DNA of 64,000 bases. Origin: Stenotrophomonas sp. 57. GTDB lineage: Bacteria; Pseudomonadota; Gammaproteobacteria; Xanthomonadales; Xanthomonadaceae. Where the stretch lies: positions 4,090,001 through 4,154,000 of the forward strand of contig NZ_CP127407.1 of assembly GCF_030291075.1 (NCBI RefSeq). Reading direction: 5' to 3'. The stretch's first letter is position 1, and every line of letters begins with the position of its first letter. The position numbers and the translations under genes are program-made. Under the pieces are notes generated by a model, which was not told the origin of the DNA, made no database searches, and saw only the letters and a program-made list of their open reading frames with translations. Positions 34,238 through 43,317 of the stretch are shown here, one piece after another.

Positions 34238-36557
34238 TCAGAACGCCATCGACGTGCTGAACATCAGCTGCCGGGGCGCACTGCGCTGCAGGGTCTGGTA
34301 ATCGCCCGAGAACGACGAGCCGGCGATGGTGGCGGTGCCGATGTTGTGGCGGTTGAACAGGTTGCTCACGTCCAGCCGCAGCTCCAGTCCCGGCACCGCG
34401 CTGTCCGCGCCGAACCGGTAGGCGGCGTAGGTGTTGACCTGCCAGAACGTGGGAACGCGGATGTCGTTCTCGTAGGTGAAGGGCTGGCGCAGGTACGAAG
34501 TGCTGGTGGCGCCGAAACGCCAGTCGCCGAAGCGCGCGGAAAGATCACTCACCAGCGAGATCTGCGGGTAGCCCGGCTGGGCGTTGCCCTTGATCGGGTA
34601 CACGGTGTCGCCCACCACGAAGTCGCTGTCGTAGTACGAACGCGCCACGGCAACGCCCTGGTAGAACTGCAGGTGGTCGGTCAGGTCGGCGGTGATGCCA
34701 AGGTCGGCGCCGATCACGTGCATCTTCGGCATCAGCCGCACGGTGTTGATCTGCGCGAACTGGGTACCGATGGCGGCCGACAGCAGGCGGTTGCGGATGT
34801 CGTTGTAGAACACGTCACCGGTGATTGTCAGCCGGTCGAAGCGATGCGATGCACCCACGGTCAGGTTCCAGTTCTTTTCCGGACGCAAGGTGCCCGCCAC
34901 GCGGTCGAACTCTTCCTGGTCAGTGATGGTCCACGCCGAGGCGGTGTAGCCGATGTTGCCGCGCTGGGCGACGCGGTAGCCGTTCATGGTGTTGGCCAGA
35001 TCGATGAAGGCATCGGTGGATTCAGTCGGGCTCCAGAACAGCGAGACGTGCGGCAGGAAGTTGCTCTTCGCGCGCAGCGTGCCGTTCACCGGCCGGTCCT
35101 CGGCATCGCCGAGGCCGCCACCGCTGGTGCGGAAGTCCACGGCCTTGAAGCCGACACCCAGCTTCAGCGTGTCGTTCAACACGATGTCGTCCTGCAGGTA
35201 GAATTGGCGCGAGCGGGTCACCCAGCTCGATGCGTTGTCGGTCTTGAACGCGGGACCATACACGTCGAACGGGCCGGTGGCCTTCAGCGGCGGGCCTTCG
35301 CCCAGCAGCGGCTGCTGGTACCACTCGGTCTTGGCCGCAGCCTTGCTCTTCTCCTGCCAGAAGCCGGCCGTGAAGGTGTGCGCGCCGGTCTCGAACTGCA
35401 GGTTGAGCATGCCACCCCAGCCGATTCACACGCGGTGTCTGCACCTGTTCGGAGAACGGCGCGCCGTTGGGCGACGCTACGGTCGGGTCGGTCAGCGTGG
35501 CCTGGGTGTGGCTGTTGGCGTTGTACAGCTGCACGTTGCCGCTCAGTGCCGGGGTGATCTGGAAACGATGATTGATCGAGGACACCCGGTCGCGGGTGAT
35601 CTGGCCGGTGTCGTACGGAATCAGTTCGGACAGCTCACCGCAGGTGTAGGCGCCGCAGGACTTGTCCGCGTTCTCCGGCGAGGCCACGTACCACGCCCAC
35701 GCATAATCGGGATAGAAGATGTCGGCCTTCCAGCCCAGCTTGCGGATCATGTCGAAGGAGATGTTGTTGTAGCCCCAGACCTTGGCCTTGCTGTCGGAGA
35801 GGAACACGGTGAAGTCGCCCCAGGCCACGTCCTGCTGCAGCTTCAGGTCGCCGCGCAGGAAGTTCTGGGTGCCCTGGCCCTGGTACTTGTCGGCGGACAC
35901 GCGCTGCAGGTCGACCAGCACTTTCGGGCCCTGCTCGCCGAGCTGGCCGCTCTGCCCGGATACGGTGGTGACCAACGTGCTGTTGCTGCCCACGCCCTGC
36001 TTCACGCGCAGGCTGGGTGTGTCCTGCAGGTCGCGCAGGCGGTATTCCAGGCTGCCGCCGTTGACGCTGCTGGAAAACACGCTGACCGGCGCCCCCCCGG
36101 GGCTGACTGTGATCGCGCCGATGCCATCGGGCACGCCCACGTTCACCACGCTGGTGCCGGTAAGCGAGAGGAAGCCGTTGTCGTTCAGCGGCACGCCTTC
36201 GAAGGTGATGCCCATTTCGTTCATGCGGAAGCCGCGCACGAACAGGCTGGTGGCCGAGATATCCAGGCCCAGCCCATCGGTGGCGGTGTAGCTGGCGCCG
36301 GGTACCTGCTTGAGCATGGCCAGGCCGTTGTTGCCGGTGACCACCGCGTCAAGGTCTTCGGCCTTGATGATGTAGCGGTTCGGGCCAACCACCTGGGTCG
36401 GTGCAACGGCGGCGCCGCGCGGTGTGGCGATCACCTGCAGGGCGTTCAAGGTCGTGGGCGTGTCGTGCGAGGTCTCGGCCGAGTCGGCGGCATACGCAGG
36501 GGCGGCAATGGCGGCGAGGATCGCCAGGGCGAGGCGCGTCGTGGGCGGGGTGTTCAT
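34238..36557 (-). pseudogene. TonB-dependent receptor, frameshifted
   Basis: The N-terminal frame runs from MNTPPTTRLALAILAAIAAP (signal peptide, start 36557) through a plug domain (NALQVIATPRG, LFVRGFRMNEMGITFEGVPL) into the barrel. Around 35410-35430, at TPRVNRLGW, it passes into a wrong frame. The correct barrel continues one frame away as GWGGMLNLQFETGAHTFTAG to a proper C-terminus ending RQLMFSTSMAF at 34238. One extra base, or two missing bases, explains this. With the shift repaired the product would be about 770 residues. It is either a real pseudogene, a phase-variable site without an obvious repeat tract, or a sequencing error. Confidence 0.8.
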
Positions 36558-36808
36558 GAGCAGATCCAGGGTGCAGGGGGAGAGCAGCGCAGGCGCACGC
36601 CCAGCGCGGTGCAGCACCGGTGTCGGCGCCCTGGCTGGCGGTGCGATTGCGTTGAGGGAGTGACGGCGCAGCGCGCGCCGGTCAGCAGATGAAGACGATC
36701 ATCTGCCGTGAGACTCGGCGGGGTGATTTCGACGTGCGAAATTCTTGCATCGCACTGCCGCATCCGCCATTGCACCGTGGTACAGCGCCGATGGCGGTGG
36801 AGATAGGT

Positions 36809-36830
36809 GGGCTATACGCGGGTATAGCCC
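36809..36830. terminator. GGGCTATAC hairpin in the intergenic region
   Basis: GGGCTATAC and GTATAGCCC form a perfect 9-bp stem with a 4-base loop, between the receptor and phosphatase genes. No U-tract follows. The rest of 36558-36898 shows no gene; a degenerate GTGCCAACCAAGG piece lies near 36855. Confidence 0.35.
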
Positions 36831-36898
36831 CTGATCGGCGCTTACGGCCTGCGTGTGCCAACCAAGGTGGGCAGCCACCAGAGCAGAGGGACGCGCGG

Positions 36899-37732
36899 TT
36901 ACTGCAGGACGAAACGCTCGATCGCGCGCGCCACGCCTTCATCGGCATTGCTGGTGGTTTCGAATCGCGCCACCGCCTTCACCGCGTCGATGGCATTGCC
37001 CATCGCCACGCTGGTACCGGCGTACTGCAGCATGGTCAGGTCGTTCTCCTGGTCGCCGATGGCCATCACGTTGGCGCGGTCGATGCCCAGGTGCTCGGCC
37101 AGCTTCTGCAGGCTCGGGCCCTTGCCGGCGCGGCGGTCGAACACTTCCAGGAAGAACGGCGCGCTCTTCAGCACTGCGAAGCGCTCGGTCAGTTCGCTGG
37201 GCAGGCGCGCGATGGCAGCATCCAGCACCTCGGGCTCGTCGATCATCATCAGCTTGATGAAGGACATCGACGGGTCCATGTCTTCCACGCGGCGATAGGA
37301 CAGCGGCATCCTCGAAAGATGCGAATCGGCCACGGTGTAGTAGCTGATGTCCTGGTTGGGCGTGTACATGCGCTGGCTGTCCAGCGCCTGGAAGTGCACG
37401 CCCACTTCGCGGGCTACCTGCTCGCAGAACAGGAAATCGTCGAAGCTGAGCGGATACTCGACCACGGTTTCGCGCGTGCCGACGCGCTGCACCAGGCCGC
37501 CATTGCAGGCGATGCAGTAGTCGTCGCCGCCGGTGATGCCCAGTTCGTGCAGGTACGGCGCCAGGCCCGGAACCGGGCGGCCACTGGTCAGCACGATGTG
37601 CACGCCCAGCGCCCGCGCCTGCGCGATGGCCTTCCTGGCGCGGGGGGTGAGCTGGTGCGATGGGTCCAGCAGGGTGCCATCCATGTCGATGGCGACCAGT
37701 TCGATGGTCGATTGCCGGCGGCCCATGTCCAT
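36899..37732 (-). CDS. Cof/HAD-IIB sugar-phosphate phosphatase (YidA-like)
   Basis: About 277 residues. HAD motif I is VAIDMDGTLLD, motif II is VLTSGRPVPG, the lysine region is GKGPSLQKLAEHLGI and motif III is VMAIGDQENDLTML. The large C2 cap between residues ~85 and 190 places it in the Cof subfamily with YidA, which dephosphorylates sugar phosphates and related metabolites. Three starts are close together: TTG 37741, ATG 37732 and ATG 37726. I chose the middle one, since no clear ribosome site decides. It diverges from exoD. Confidence 0.88.
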   Translation of the reverse strand: MDMGRRQSTIELVAIDMDGTLLDPSHQLTPRARKAIAQARALGVHIVLTSGRPVPGLAPYLHELGITGGDDYCIACNGGLVQRVGTRETVVEYPLSFDDFLFCEQVAREVGVHFQALDSQRMYTPNQDISYYTVADSHLSRMPLSYRRVEDMDPSMSFIKLMMIDEPEVLDAAIARLPSELTERFAVLKSAPFFLEVFDRRAGKGPSLQKLAEHLGIDRANVMAIGDQENDLTMLQYAGTSVAMGNAIDAVKAVARFETTSNADEGVARAIERFVLQ

Positions 37733-37881
37733 TGCGGTCAACTCGTGCGGGGCACGCCAGTTTACCCCCTCATGCCCGGTTCACCTCTTTGCCCACGCTG
37801 GCCGGGATACTGCAGGAGCCTGTGCGTCCCCCACCGCAGGACGGCCCGTTGACCGCCCTTCCCTGGAGAACCTTGCGACGC

Positions 37882-38544
37882 ATGACCTACCGTGCCCCCG
37901 AAACCAATGACAGCGCGCCCTTAGCCCAGCAGATCGAGCAGATGATCGACGAGCTGCCCGGCGAACAGGTCAGCGTCGGCACCCTGCTCAGCGCGCTGGG
38001 TGATGAGGGCCTGCTGCTGATCGTGATCCTGCTCTCGGCCATCTTCATCATTCCCGTATCGATTCCCGGGCTGAGCACCGTGTTCGGCGCCTCGATCCTG
38101 CTGATCGGCCTGAGCCGGGTACGCAACCGCCCGCTGTGGGTGCCGCAGAAGCTGGCGCGCCGTGAGATCGCCACCGACAAGCTGAAGGCCAACCTGGGCC
38201 GTGCGCTGAAATGGGTGCACCGCATGGAGCGGCTGTCGCGGCCGATGCGGCTGGCGGTGATGGTGCGCTCGAAGAAGATGATGCGCCTGAACAACCTGGC
38301 GCTGGTCGTGGCCACCCTGCTGCTGATGGCGCCTGCCGGGCCGATTCCCTTCAGCAACACCCTGCCGGCGTTGGCGCTGATGTCCTTCGCGATCGGTTTC
38401 ATCCAGCGCGATGGTGCCGCGGTGGCGGCCGGTTACGCCTTCGTGGTGGCCACGATGGTGTATTTCGGCGTGCTGCTGGGCGGCGTCGGGTTTGCTGCCG
38501 AGTCGGTGTTCAGCGGGTTCCGCAGCGGTACTGCGGAACTGTAG
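37882..38544 (+). CDS. ExoD-family exopolysaccharide synthesis protein
   Basis: 220 residues. ExoD family: an N-terminal cytoplasmic helix (PLAQQIEQMIDELPGEQVSVGTLLSALGDEG) is followed by four or five membrane helices with IIPVSIPGLSTVFGASILLIGLSRV and LLLMAPAGPIPFSNTLPALAL. ExoD affects exopolysaccharide production and alkali tolerance in rhizobia; the role here is unknown. The final codon and TAG stop (CTG TAG) overlap the GTAG that begins the next REP element, so the repeat supplies the stop. Confidence 0.85.
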   Translation: MTYRAPETNDSAPLAQQIEQMIDELPGEQVSVGTLLSALGDEGLLLIVILLSAIFIIPVSIPGLSTVFGASILLIGLSRVRNRPLWVPQKLARREIATDKLKANLGRALKWVHRMERLSRPMRLAVMVRSKKMMRLNNLALVVATLLLMAPAGPIPFSNTLPALALMSFAIGFIQRDGAAVAAGYAFVVATMVYFGVLLGGVGFAAESVFSGFRSGTAEL

Positions 38545-38629
38545 AGCCGAGCCCACGCTCGGCTGCTCGTCGACCTGTACGCGGAAACCCCGCGCTTCGC
38601 GCGTAAGCCGAGCATGGGCTCGGCTCTAC
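38541..38629. repeat. SMAG-type REP element overlapping the exoD stop
   Basis: GTAGAGCCGAGCCCACGC and inverse arm, with a CGCGCTTCGCGCG mini-hairpin inside. Its first four bases include the exoD stop codon. Confidence 0.9.
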
Positions 38630-38633
38630 AGAG

Positions 38634-39944
38634 CTACTTGGCCGATACACGCCACACCACGTCACCCACGTCGTCGGCCACCAGCAATGCACCCTCGGCG
38701 TCCATCGCCATGCCCACCGGGGCGCCCATCAGCGTCTTCTCATCCTTCGATGCAAAACCGCTGACCACGGTCTGCGGCCGCCCGGTCGGCTTGCCGTCCT
38801 TGAACGGTACGTACACCACTTCGTACCCGCTCAGCGGCGAGCGGTCCCAGCTGCCGTGTTCGCCGATGAAGGCACCGCCGTGGTATTGCGGCGGCAGCGC
38901 CTGGCCGGTGTAGAACAGCAACCCCAGCGGCGCCACGTGTGAGCCGATGGCGTAGTCGGGCACGATCGCCTTGGCCACCAGGTCCGGCCGCTGCGGCTGC
39001 ACGCGCTCGTCCACGTGCTGGCCGTAGTAGCTGTAGGGCCAGCCGTAGAAGCCATCCTCCTTCACTGAGGTGAGGTAGTCCGGCACCAGGTCGGCACCAA
39101 TCTCATCGCGCTCGTTCGCGACTGCCCACAGCTGGCCGGTGCTCGGCTCCCAATCCAGGCCGGTGGGGTTGCGGATGCCCGAGGCAAAGATGCGGCTGCC
39201 ACGGGTGGCTACGTCCACTTCCAGCACCACTGCGCGGCGGTACTCGACGGCCAGGCCGTTCTCGGTGATGTTGCTGTTGGAGCCCACGCCCACGTACAGC
39301 TTGCGGCCATCGCGGCTGGCCAGCAGCTCCTTGGTCCAGTGGTGGTTGATGGTGCTGGGCAGGTCGGTGAATTCGCGGCCCTTGTCGGACATGCGGGTTT
39401 CACCGGGCACGTAGTGGTACTGCATGATGTTGCCGGTGTTGGCCACGTACAGCGTGTCACCAATGAGCTGGATGCCGAATGGCGAATGCAGGCCTTCGAT
39501 GTAGACGTGCTGGGACCAGGTGTTCGTGCCCGGCGTGCGACGCAGCAGGGTGACCCGGTTGCCGCCCTTACCGGCCTTGCCCGAGCGCGCCTTCACCTTG
39601 CCGGCGATCCACTGCTTGGGCGTGGTGACGGGTTCTTCGCCGGGGCCGTTGCCTTCCACCACCAGTACATCGCCGTTGGGCAGGGTCAGCAGGCGGCGCG
39701 GGTGCTGCAGGTTGGCGGCGATGCGTTCGATCTTCAGGCCCTCGGCAACCGACGGCGATTGACCCTCGGCCCAGCCGACGCCCTTGGGAACCTGCATGGG
39801 CGGCATGAGGAAGTTCTTCGGTGCCGGCAGCGGCGGCTTCGCGCCGGACTGGTCGCTGGGGTGGTATTCGGCCTTGCCCGCGCAGGCCGACAGGGTGACG
39901 GCCAATGCCAAGGCGACGACGGTGGGCAGGGTGTGCTTAGCCAT
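38634..39944 (-). CDS. Sorbosone/PQQ sugar dehydrogenase-like lipoprotein (beta-propeller)
   Basis: 436 residues. A lipoprotein signal with lipobox TLSACAG is followed by a six-bladed propeller of the GDH/sorbosone dehydrogenase family: LKIERIAANLQHPRRLLTLPNGDVLV, LYVGVGSNSNITENG, FASGIRNPTGLDWEP, ANERDEIGADLVPDYLT and GWPYSYYG. Such enzymes oxidise sugars with PQQ in the periplasm, though many homologues have unknown substrates. It overlaps the upstream DUF2231 gene by eight bases, so the two form an operon; a membrane partner could accept electrons. Confidence 0.85.
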   Translation of the reverse strand: MAKHTLPTVVALALAVTLSACAGKAEYHPSDQSGAKPPLPAPKNFLMPPMQVPKGVGWAEGQSPSVAEGLKIERIAANLQHPRRLLTLPNGDVLVVEGNGPGEEPVTTPKQWIAGKVKARSGKAGKGGNRVTLLRRTPGTNTWSQHVYIEGLHSPFGIQLIGDTLYVANTGNIMQYHYVPGETRMSDKGREFTDLPSTINHHWTKELLASRDGRKLYVGVGSNSNITENGLAVEYRRAVVLEVDVATRGSRIFASGIRNPTGLDWEPSTGQLWAVANERDEIGADLVPDYLTSVKEDGFYGWPYSYYGQHVDERVQPQRPDLVAKAIVPDYAIGSHVAPLGLLFYTGQALPPQYHGGAFIGEHGSWDRSPLSGYEVVYVPFKDGKPTGRPQTVVSGFASKDEKTLMGAPVGMAMDAEGALLVADDVGDVVWRVSAK

Positions 39945-40380
39945 GACGACCTCCCTGCAGCACCGGCGGCTGCAGCGACAGCAGGATCAGGCCCAGGGCG
40001 ATCAGGGCCACGGTCAGCGCGGACAGGATGGTACCCGGCACTGCAACGGCGTAGGCATCGCGGCTGTGCACGAACGCGTTCCAGATCGCCAGCAGCACCG
40101 CCACCAGGTTGAGGAAGAAGTCGATGCGGTCGATGCGGGTGGCCGTGCCGTTGCGGCGCCAGACCGCAAACAGGTTGATCAGGCGCGGGATGATGGCGAT
40201 CAGCAGGCCGAAGGTGATCAGCCATGCGGCGGCCTTGCCCCACATCACCTCGGCGCTGTTGAGATAGATCGCGTCGAAGATCAGTGCGCCGACGAAGAAG
40301 CCGAAAGGTATCGGGTTCAACAGGCTGAACAGCGTGGTGCCAAGGCCGCGATGGGCCTGGGCGAGCGGATTGACCATCAT
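39937..40380 (-). CDS. DUF2231-family inner-membrane protein
   Basis: About 147 residues beginning MMVNPLAQAHRGLGTTLFSLL, with four hydrophobic helices (FFVGALIFDAIYLNS, AAWLITFGLLIAIIPRLINLF, LVAVLLAIWNAFVHSRDAYA and TLSALTVALIALGLILLSL-like). DUF2231 proteins are predicted small membrane proteins, sometimes cytochrome-like. CGGAG lies four or seven bases upstream of the two tandem ATGs. It is translationally coupled to the lipoprotein dehydrogenase gene. Confidence 0.8.
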   Translation of the reverse strand: MMVNPLAQAHRGLGTTLFSLLNPIPFGFFVGALIFDAIYLNSAEVMWGKAAAWLITFGLLIAIIPRLINLFAVWRRNGTATRIDRIDFFLNLVAVLLAIWNAFVHSRDAYAVAVPGTILSALTVALIALGLILLSLQPPVLQGGRHG

Positions 40381-40454
40381 CGTGCTCCGTGCGGAAGGGT
40401 GCACGGGCTGTAGTAGCACAGCCGCGTGTGAAGCCACGCGATGACACCGCTTGT

Positions 40455-40527
40455 GTAGAGCCGAGCCCATGCTCGGCTGCTTTACACACGGGACCGTCCG
40501 ATCAGCCGAGCAAGGGCTCGGCTCTAC
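40455..40527. repeat. SMAG-type REP element
   Basis: GTAGAGCCGAGCCCATGC and inverse arm between the divergent DUF2231 and subtilase genes. This copy lies in a promoter region, unlike most in the window. Confidence 0.9.
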
Positions 40528-40705
40528 AGGAATGCGCAGTCGTCATTACCCCACGGCATAAGTGTTTGTGACGCAATCGGCACATCTGCAGATTGGGTGT
40601 GTGAAGAGGTAGGGGGTTCTTCGTTGTGTCGCGTTTCGCTCGTTGCGATGGGGCAGTTCCGCCCCGCCGTCCTGCCATGCCGATTCACAACAGAAGGATT
40701 CGTGT

Positions 40706-42472
40706 ATGAAGCGACACACGCAACGCACTGCGCCACCGCGCTCCGCGCGCCTGGCCCTGGCCACTGCCCTGGTGCTGGGCAGCCTCGCCGCCACCGTCCA
40801 GGCCCAGCAGGCTGATCCGCTGGCGGGTATCCAGTGGCACCTGCTCAACACCGGGCAGACGGTTCCGGCCGACACACTGCCGGTGGCCGGCAACGACCTG
40901 AACGTGGATGGCCTGTTCCGAAATGGCATCCGTGGCCAGGGCGTCACCATCGCCATCGTCGATGATGGCCTGCAGATCGCCCACCCGGACCTGGCCGCCA
41001 ACATCGCGGCGGTGGCCGGCAAGAACTTCACCAATGGCTCGAACAACCCTACCCCGACCAACCCGGACGTTGATAACCACGGCACCATGGTCGGTGGCAT
41101 CGCCGGCGCGGTGGGCGCCAACAACCTGGGCGTGCGCGGTGTGGCCCCGGCGGCGACGCTGAAGGGTTTCAACCCGATTTCGCGCTCGGCCCTGGGCAAC
41201 CAGCAGAGCAACATCGAGTACGCCTGGTGGGACGGCGCGGAATCGGCCGACGTGCAGGTGTTCAACAACAGCTGGGGCGCCGGCCCGGGCAATCCGAACC
41301 TGCCGCTGGCGTACAGCGAAAACACGATTCGTTCGTACGAGCAGGCACTGTCGGGCACGCGTGGTGGCCGCGGCGGCATCTACGTGAAGTCGGCCGGCAA
41401 CAACTTCAACAATGCCTCGATCAGCCAGACCCAGGATGTCTGCACCACCGACACCAAGAACCGCAACACCGGCTGCGTGCCGGCCGGCCGCGATCCACGC
41501 AACAACCTGTTCAACGTGATCACCGTAGGCGCGGTGCGCGCCGATGGCGTGCGCTCGTCTTACTCCTCCACCGGCCCGGCGCTGTGGGTGTCGGCCTTTG
41601 GCGGCGAGTACGGCCTGCAGGCGCAGTACGCCCCCGGCCTGGTGGCGCGCGCCTACGACCCGGCCATCGTCACCACCGACGTGACCGGGTGCGTGCAGGG
41701 CAGCAACAAGAACACCAACCGCCAGAACACGCTGGACAGCAACTTGTCGGCCATCGACAGCACCTGCAACTACACCGCCAAGATGAACGGCACCTCGGCG
41801 TCGGCGCCGATGGTATCGGGCGTGGCGGCACTGGTGCTGGAAGCCAATCCGAACCTGTCCTATCGCGATGTGAAGTACATCCTGGCCACCACCGCCACCC
41901 GCAACCATCCGAACCAGCCGGCGGTGACGCTGGCCGACGGCCGCACGCTGGTGCCGGGCTGGACGGTGAATGCGGCCAACCGTGCCTATAGCAACTGGTA
42001 CGGCTTTGGTGTGGTCAACGCTGCGCGTGCAGTGCAGGTCGCCGAGAACTTCCAGTCGCTGGGACCACTGGTCGACAGCGGCTGGCGCAACACCACGCGC
42101 ACCGTGGCCATCGGCAACACCTCGGCCGCCGCCGCACGCCTGACCTTCCAGTTGGCCAATGGCGCGCGCAACATCGAAAGCGTGCAACTGGGCTTCCGGG
42201 TCAACCACCGCAACACACGCCAGCTGCAGTTCGTGCTGGTGTCGCCCAGCGGTACCCGCAGCGTGGTGCAACCGGCATTCACCGCGATCGGCTCAGGCAC
42301 GGGTGGCGCGCAGAGCAATTTCACCAGCTGGGACCTGCTGTCCAGCAATGCCTTCCTGGATGAGAATGCCAGCGGCACCTGGACGCTGGAAGTCACCGAC
42401 ATGGGGCAGGCCGCGACCGCAGCATCGCGCGGCAACCTCGAATTCTTCAAGATCCGCGTTCTGGGGCACTGA
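40706..42472 (+). CDS. Secreted subtilisin-like serine protease with P-domain
   Basis: 588 residues. A signal peptide (LALATALVLGSLAATVQA) leads almost directly into the peptidase S8 domain with no inhibitor-9-type propeptide. Catalytic residues are D86 (AIVDDGLQ), H125 (NHGTMVGG) and S364 (GTSASAPM). The C-terminal ~130 residues are a proprotein-convertase P-domain (GFRVNHRNTRQLQFVLVSP, SWDLLSSNAFLDENASGTWTL). S. maltophilia secretes related StmPr proteases. AAGGA precedes the ATG by seven bases. The stop overlaps the ATG of the next gene, so a partner is coupled to it. Confidence 0.92.
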   Translation: MKRHTQRTAPPRSARLALATALVLGSLAATVQAQQADPLAGIQWHLLNTGQTVPADTLPVAGNDLNVDGLFRNGIRGQGVTIAIVDDGLQIAHPDLAANIAAVAGKNFTNGSNNPTPTNPDVDNHGTMVGGIAGAVGANNLGVRGVAPAATLKGFNPISRSALGNQQSNIEYAWWDGAESADVQVFNNSWGAGPGNPNLPLAYSENTIRSYEQALSGTRGGRGGIYVKSAGNNFNNASISQTQDVCTTDTKNRNTGCVPAGRDPRNNLFNVITVGAVRADGVRSSYSSTGPALWVSAFGGEYGLQAQYAPGLVARAYDPAIVTTDVTGCVQGSNKNTNRQNTLDSNLSAIDSTCNYTAKMNGTSASAPMVSGVAALVLEANPNLSYRDVKYILATTATRNHPNQPAVTLADGRTLVPGWTVNAANRAYSNWYGFGVVNAARAVQVAENFQSLGPLVDSGWRNTTRTVAIGNTSAAAARLTFQLANGARNIESVQLGFRVNHRNTRQLQFVLVSPSGTRSVVQPAFTAIGSGTGGAQSNFTSWDLLSSNAFLDENASGTWTLEVTDMGQAATAASRGNLEFFKIRVLGH

Positions 42473-43050
42473 TGATGAAGACGACCATTCTGTTGAGCAC
42501 GCTCGCCTTCGCGGCGATGACCTTCCCTGCCTGGGCACAGAGCTCGGGGCAGACTCCTCCGGCCAGGACTCTATCGACCGTGGATGCGCAGGAACTGAAG
42601 GCGTCCGCTACCGGCCGCTCGTTCGATGTGGGCGGCACGCGCTTCCAGCTGTCTCCCTCGACCACCGTGAAGCAGGCCAGCGGCGGCCAGTTCACGATCA
42701 CCCCGCAGGCGGCGGCGACCACCAGCTCGCGCACCAAGCGTTCGCTGGATGGCGCAGCGGCGGCGCCTGCTGATGCCGGCGCCGGCAAGTTCGCGGCGGC
42801 GGTCTCACGTGACGGAGCGCCGGTGGTGGCGACGTCGCGGGTCAAGGTGTTCTTCACCGATGCAGCATCGGCCCAGCGCGCGGCAACTGCCACCGGTGGC
42901 ACCGTGGTGAAGGTGTCGAAGGCTTCGGGCCAGGCCATCGTGGAGTACCCGTCGGTGAACGCGGCGCTGGATGCGACCACCAAGCTGCTGTCCACCGCCG
43001 GTATCCGCGCGACAGAGCCGGACGTGGTGCAGTGGGAAGAGACCAAGTAA
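42472..43050 (+). CDS. Exported partner of the subtilase, candidate external chaperone/inhibitor
   Basis: 192 residues. A signal peptide (LSTLAFAAMTFPAWA) is followed by a Ser/Ala-rich, low-complexity region (residues ~25-115) and a compact C-terminal domain of about 70 residues (VKVFFTDAASAQRAATATGG ... VEYPSVNAALDATTKLLS). That domain has the size and alternating strand-helix character of an I9-like propeptide, although I see no diagnostic motif. The start overlaps the protease stop by one base. Since the protease lacks a propeptide, this may act like ORF2 of the Aeromonas sobria serine protease, a separate folding factor. Confidence 0.65.
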   Translation: MMKTTILLSTLAFAAMTFPAWAQSSGQTPPARTLSTVDAQELKASATGRSFDVGGTRFQLSPSTTVKQASGGQFTITPQAAATTSSRTKRSLDGAAAAPADAGAGKFAAAVSRDGAPVVATSRVKVFFTDAASAQRAATATGGTVVKVSKASGQAIVEYPSVNAALDATTKLLSTAGIRATEPDVVQWEETK

Positions 43051-43064
43051 AGCGTTGAGTGGTG

Positions 43065-43097
43065 CCCCGGCCGGTTGGCTCTCCTGGCCGGCCGGGG
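43065..43097 (+). terminator. GC-rich hairpin after the protease operon
   Basis: CCCCGGCCGG (43065-43074) and CCGGCCGGGG (43088-43097) are perfect arms, 14 bases after the stop. No U-tract follows. Confidence 0.45.
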
Positions 43098-43115
43098 ATT
43101 GACACTGGGGGAGAT

Positions 43116-43136
43116 GTGCCGACCAACGGTCGGCAC
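43116..43136. repeat. GTGCCGACC palindrome
   Basis: GTGCCGACC-AAC-GGTCGGCAC, a perfect 9-bp stem, related to 43237-43256 and 52088-52115. Confidence 0.75.
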
Positions 43137-43155
43137 CCACCGGGGCGGCGAGCAT

Positions 43156-43232
43156 GTAGAGCCGAGCCTATGCTCGGCTGCTGTTTGCAGGCTGCGCGGT
43201 AAGCACGGAGCCGAGCATGGGCTCGGCTCTAC
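43156..43232. repeat. SMAG-type REP element
   Basis: GTAGAGCCGAGCCTATGC and inverse arm with GTAG and CTAC ends, between convergent genes. Confidence 0.9.
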
Positions 43233-43236
43233 AGCT

Positions 43237-43256
43237 GTGCCAACCAAGGTTGGCAC
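43237..43256. repeat. GTGCCAACC palindrome
   Basis: GTGCCAACC-AA-GGTTGGCAC followed by CTAC. A second short palindrome type placed next to the SMAG element. Confidence 0.75.
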
Positions 43257-43317
43257 CTACCAAGAGCAGATCCAGACGTGCCAACCCACTAGGAGCAGTG
43301 GTCGGCACACACCAGCG

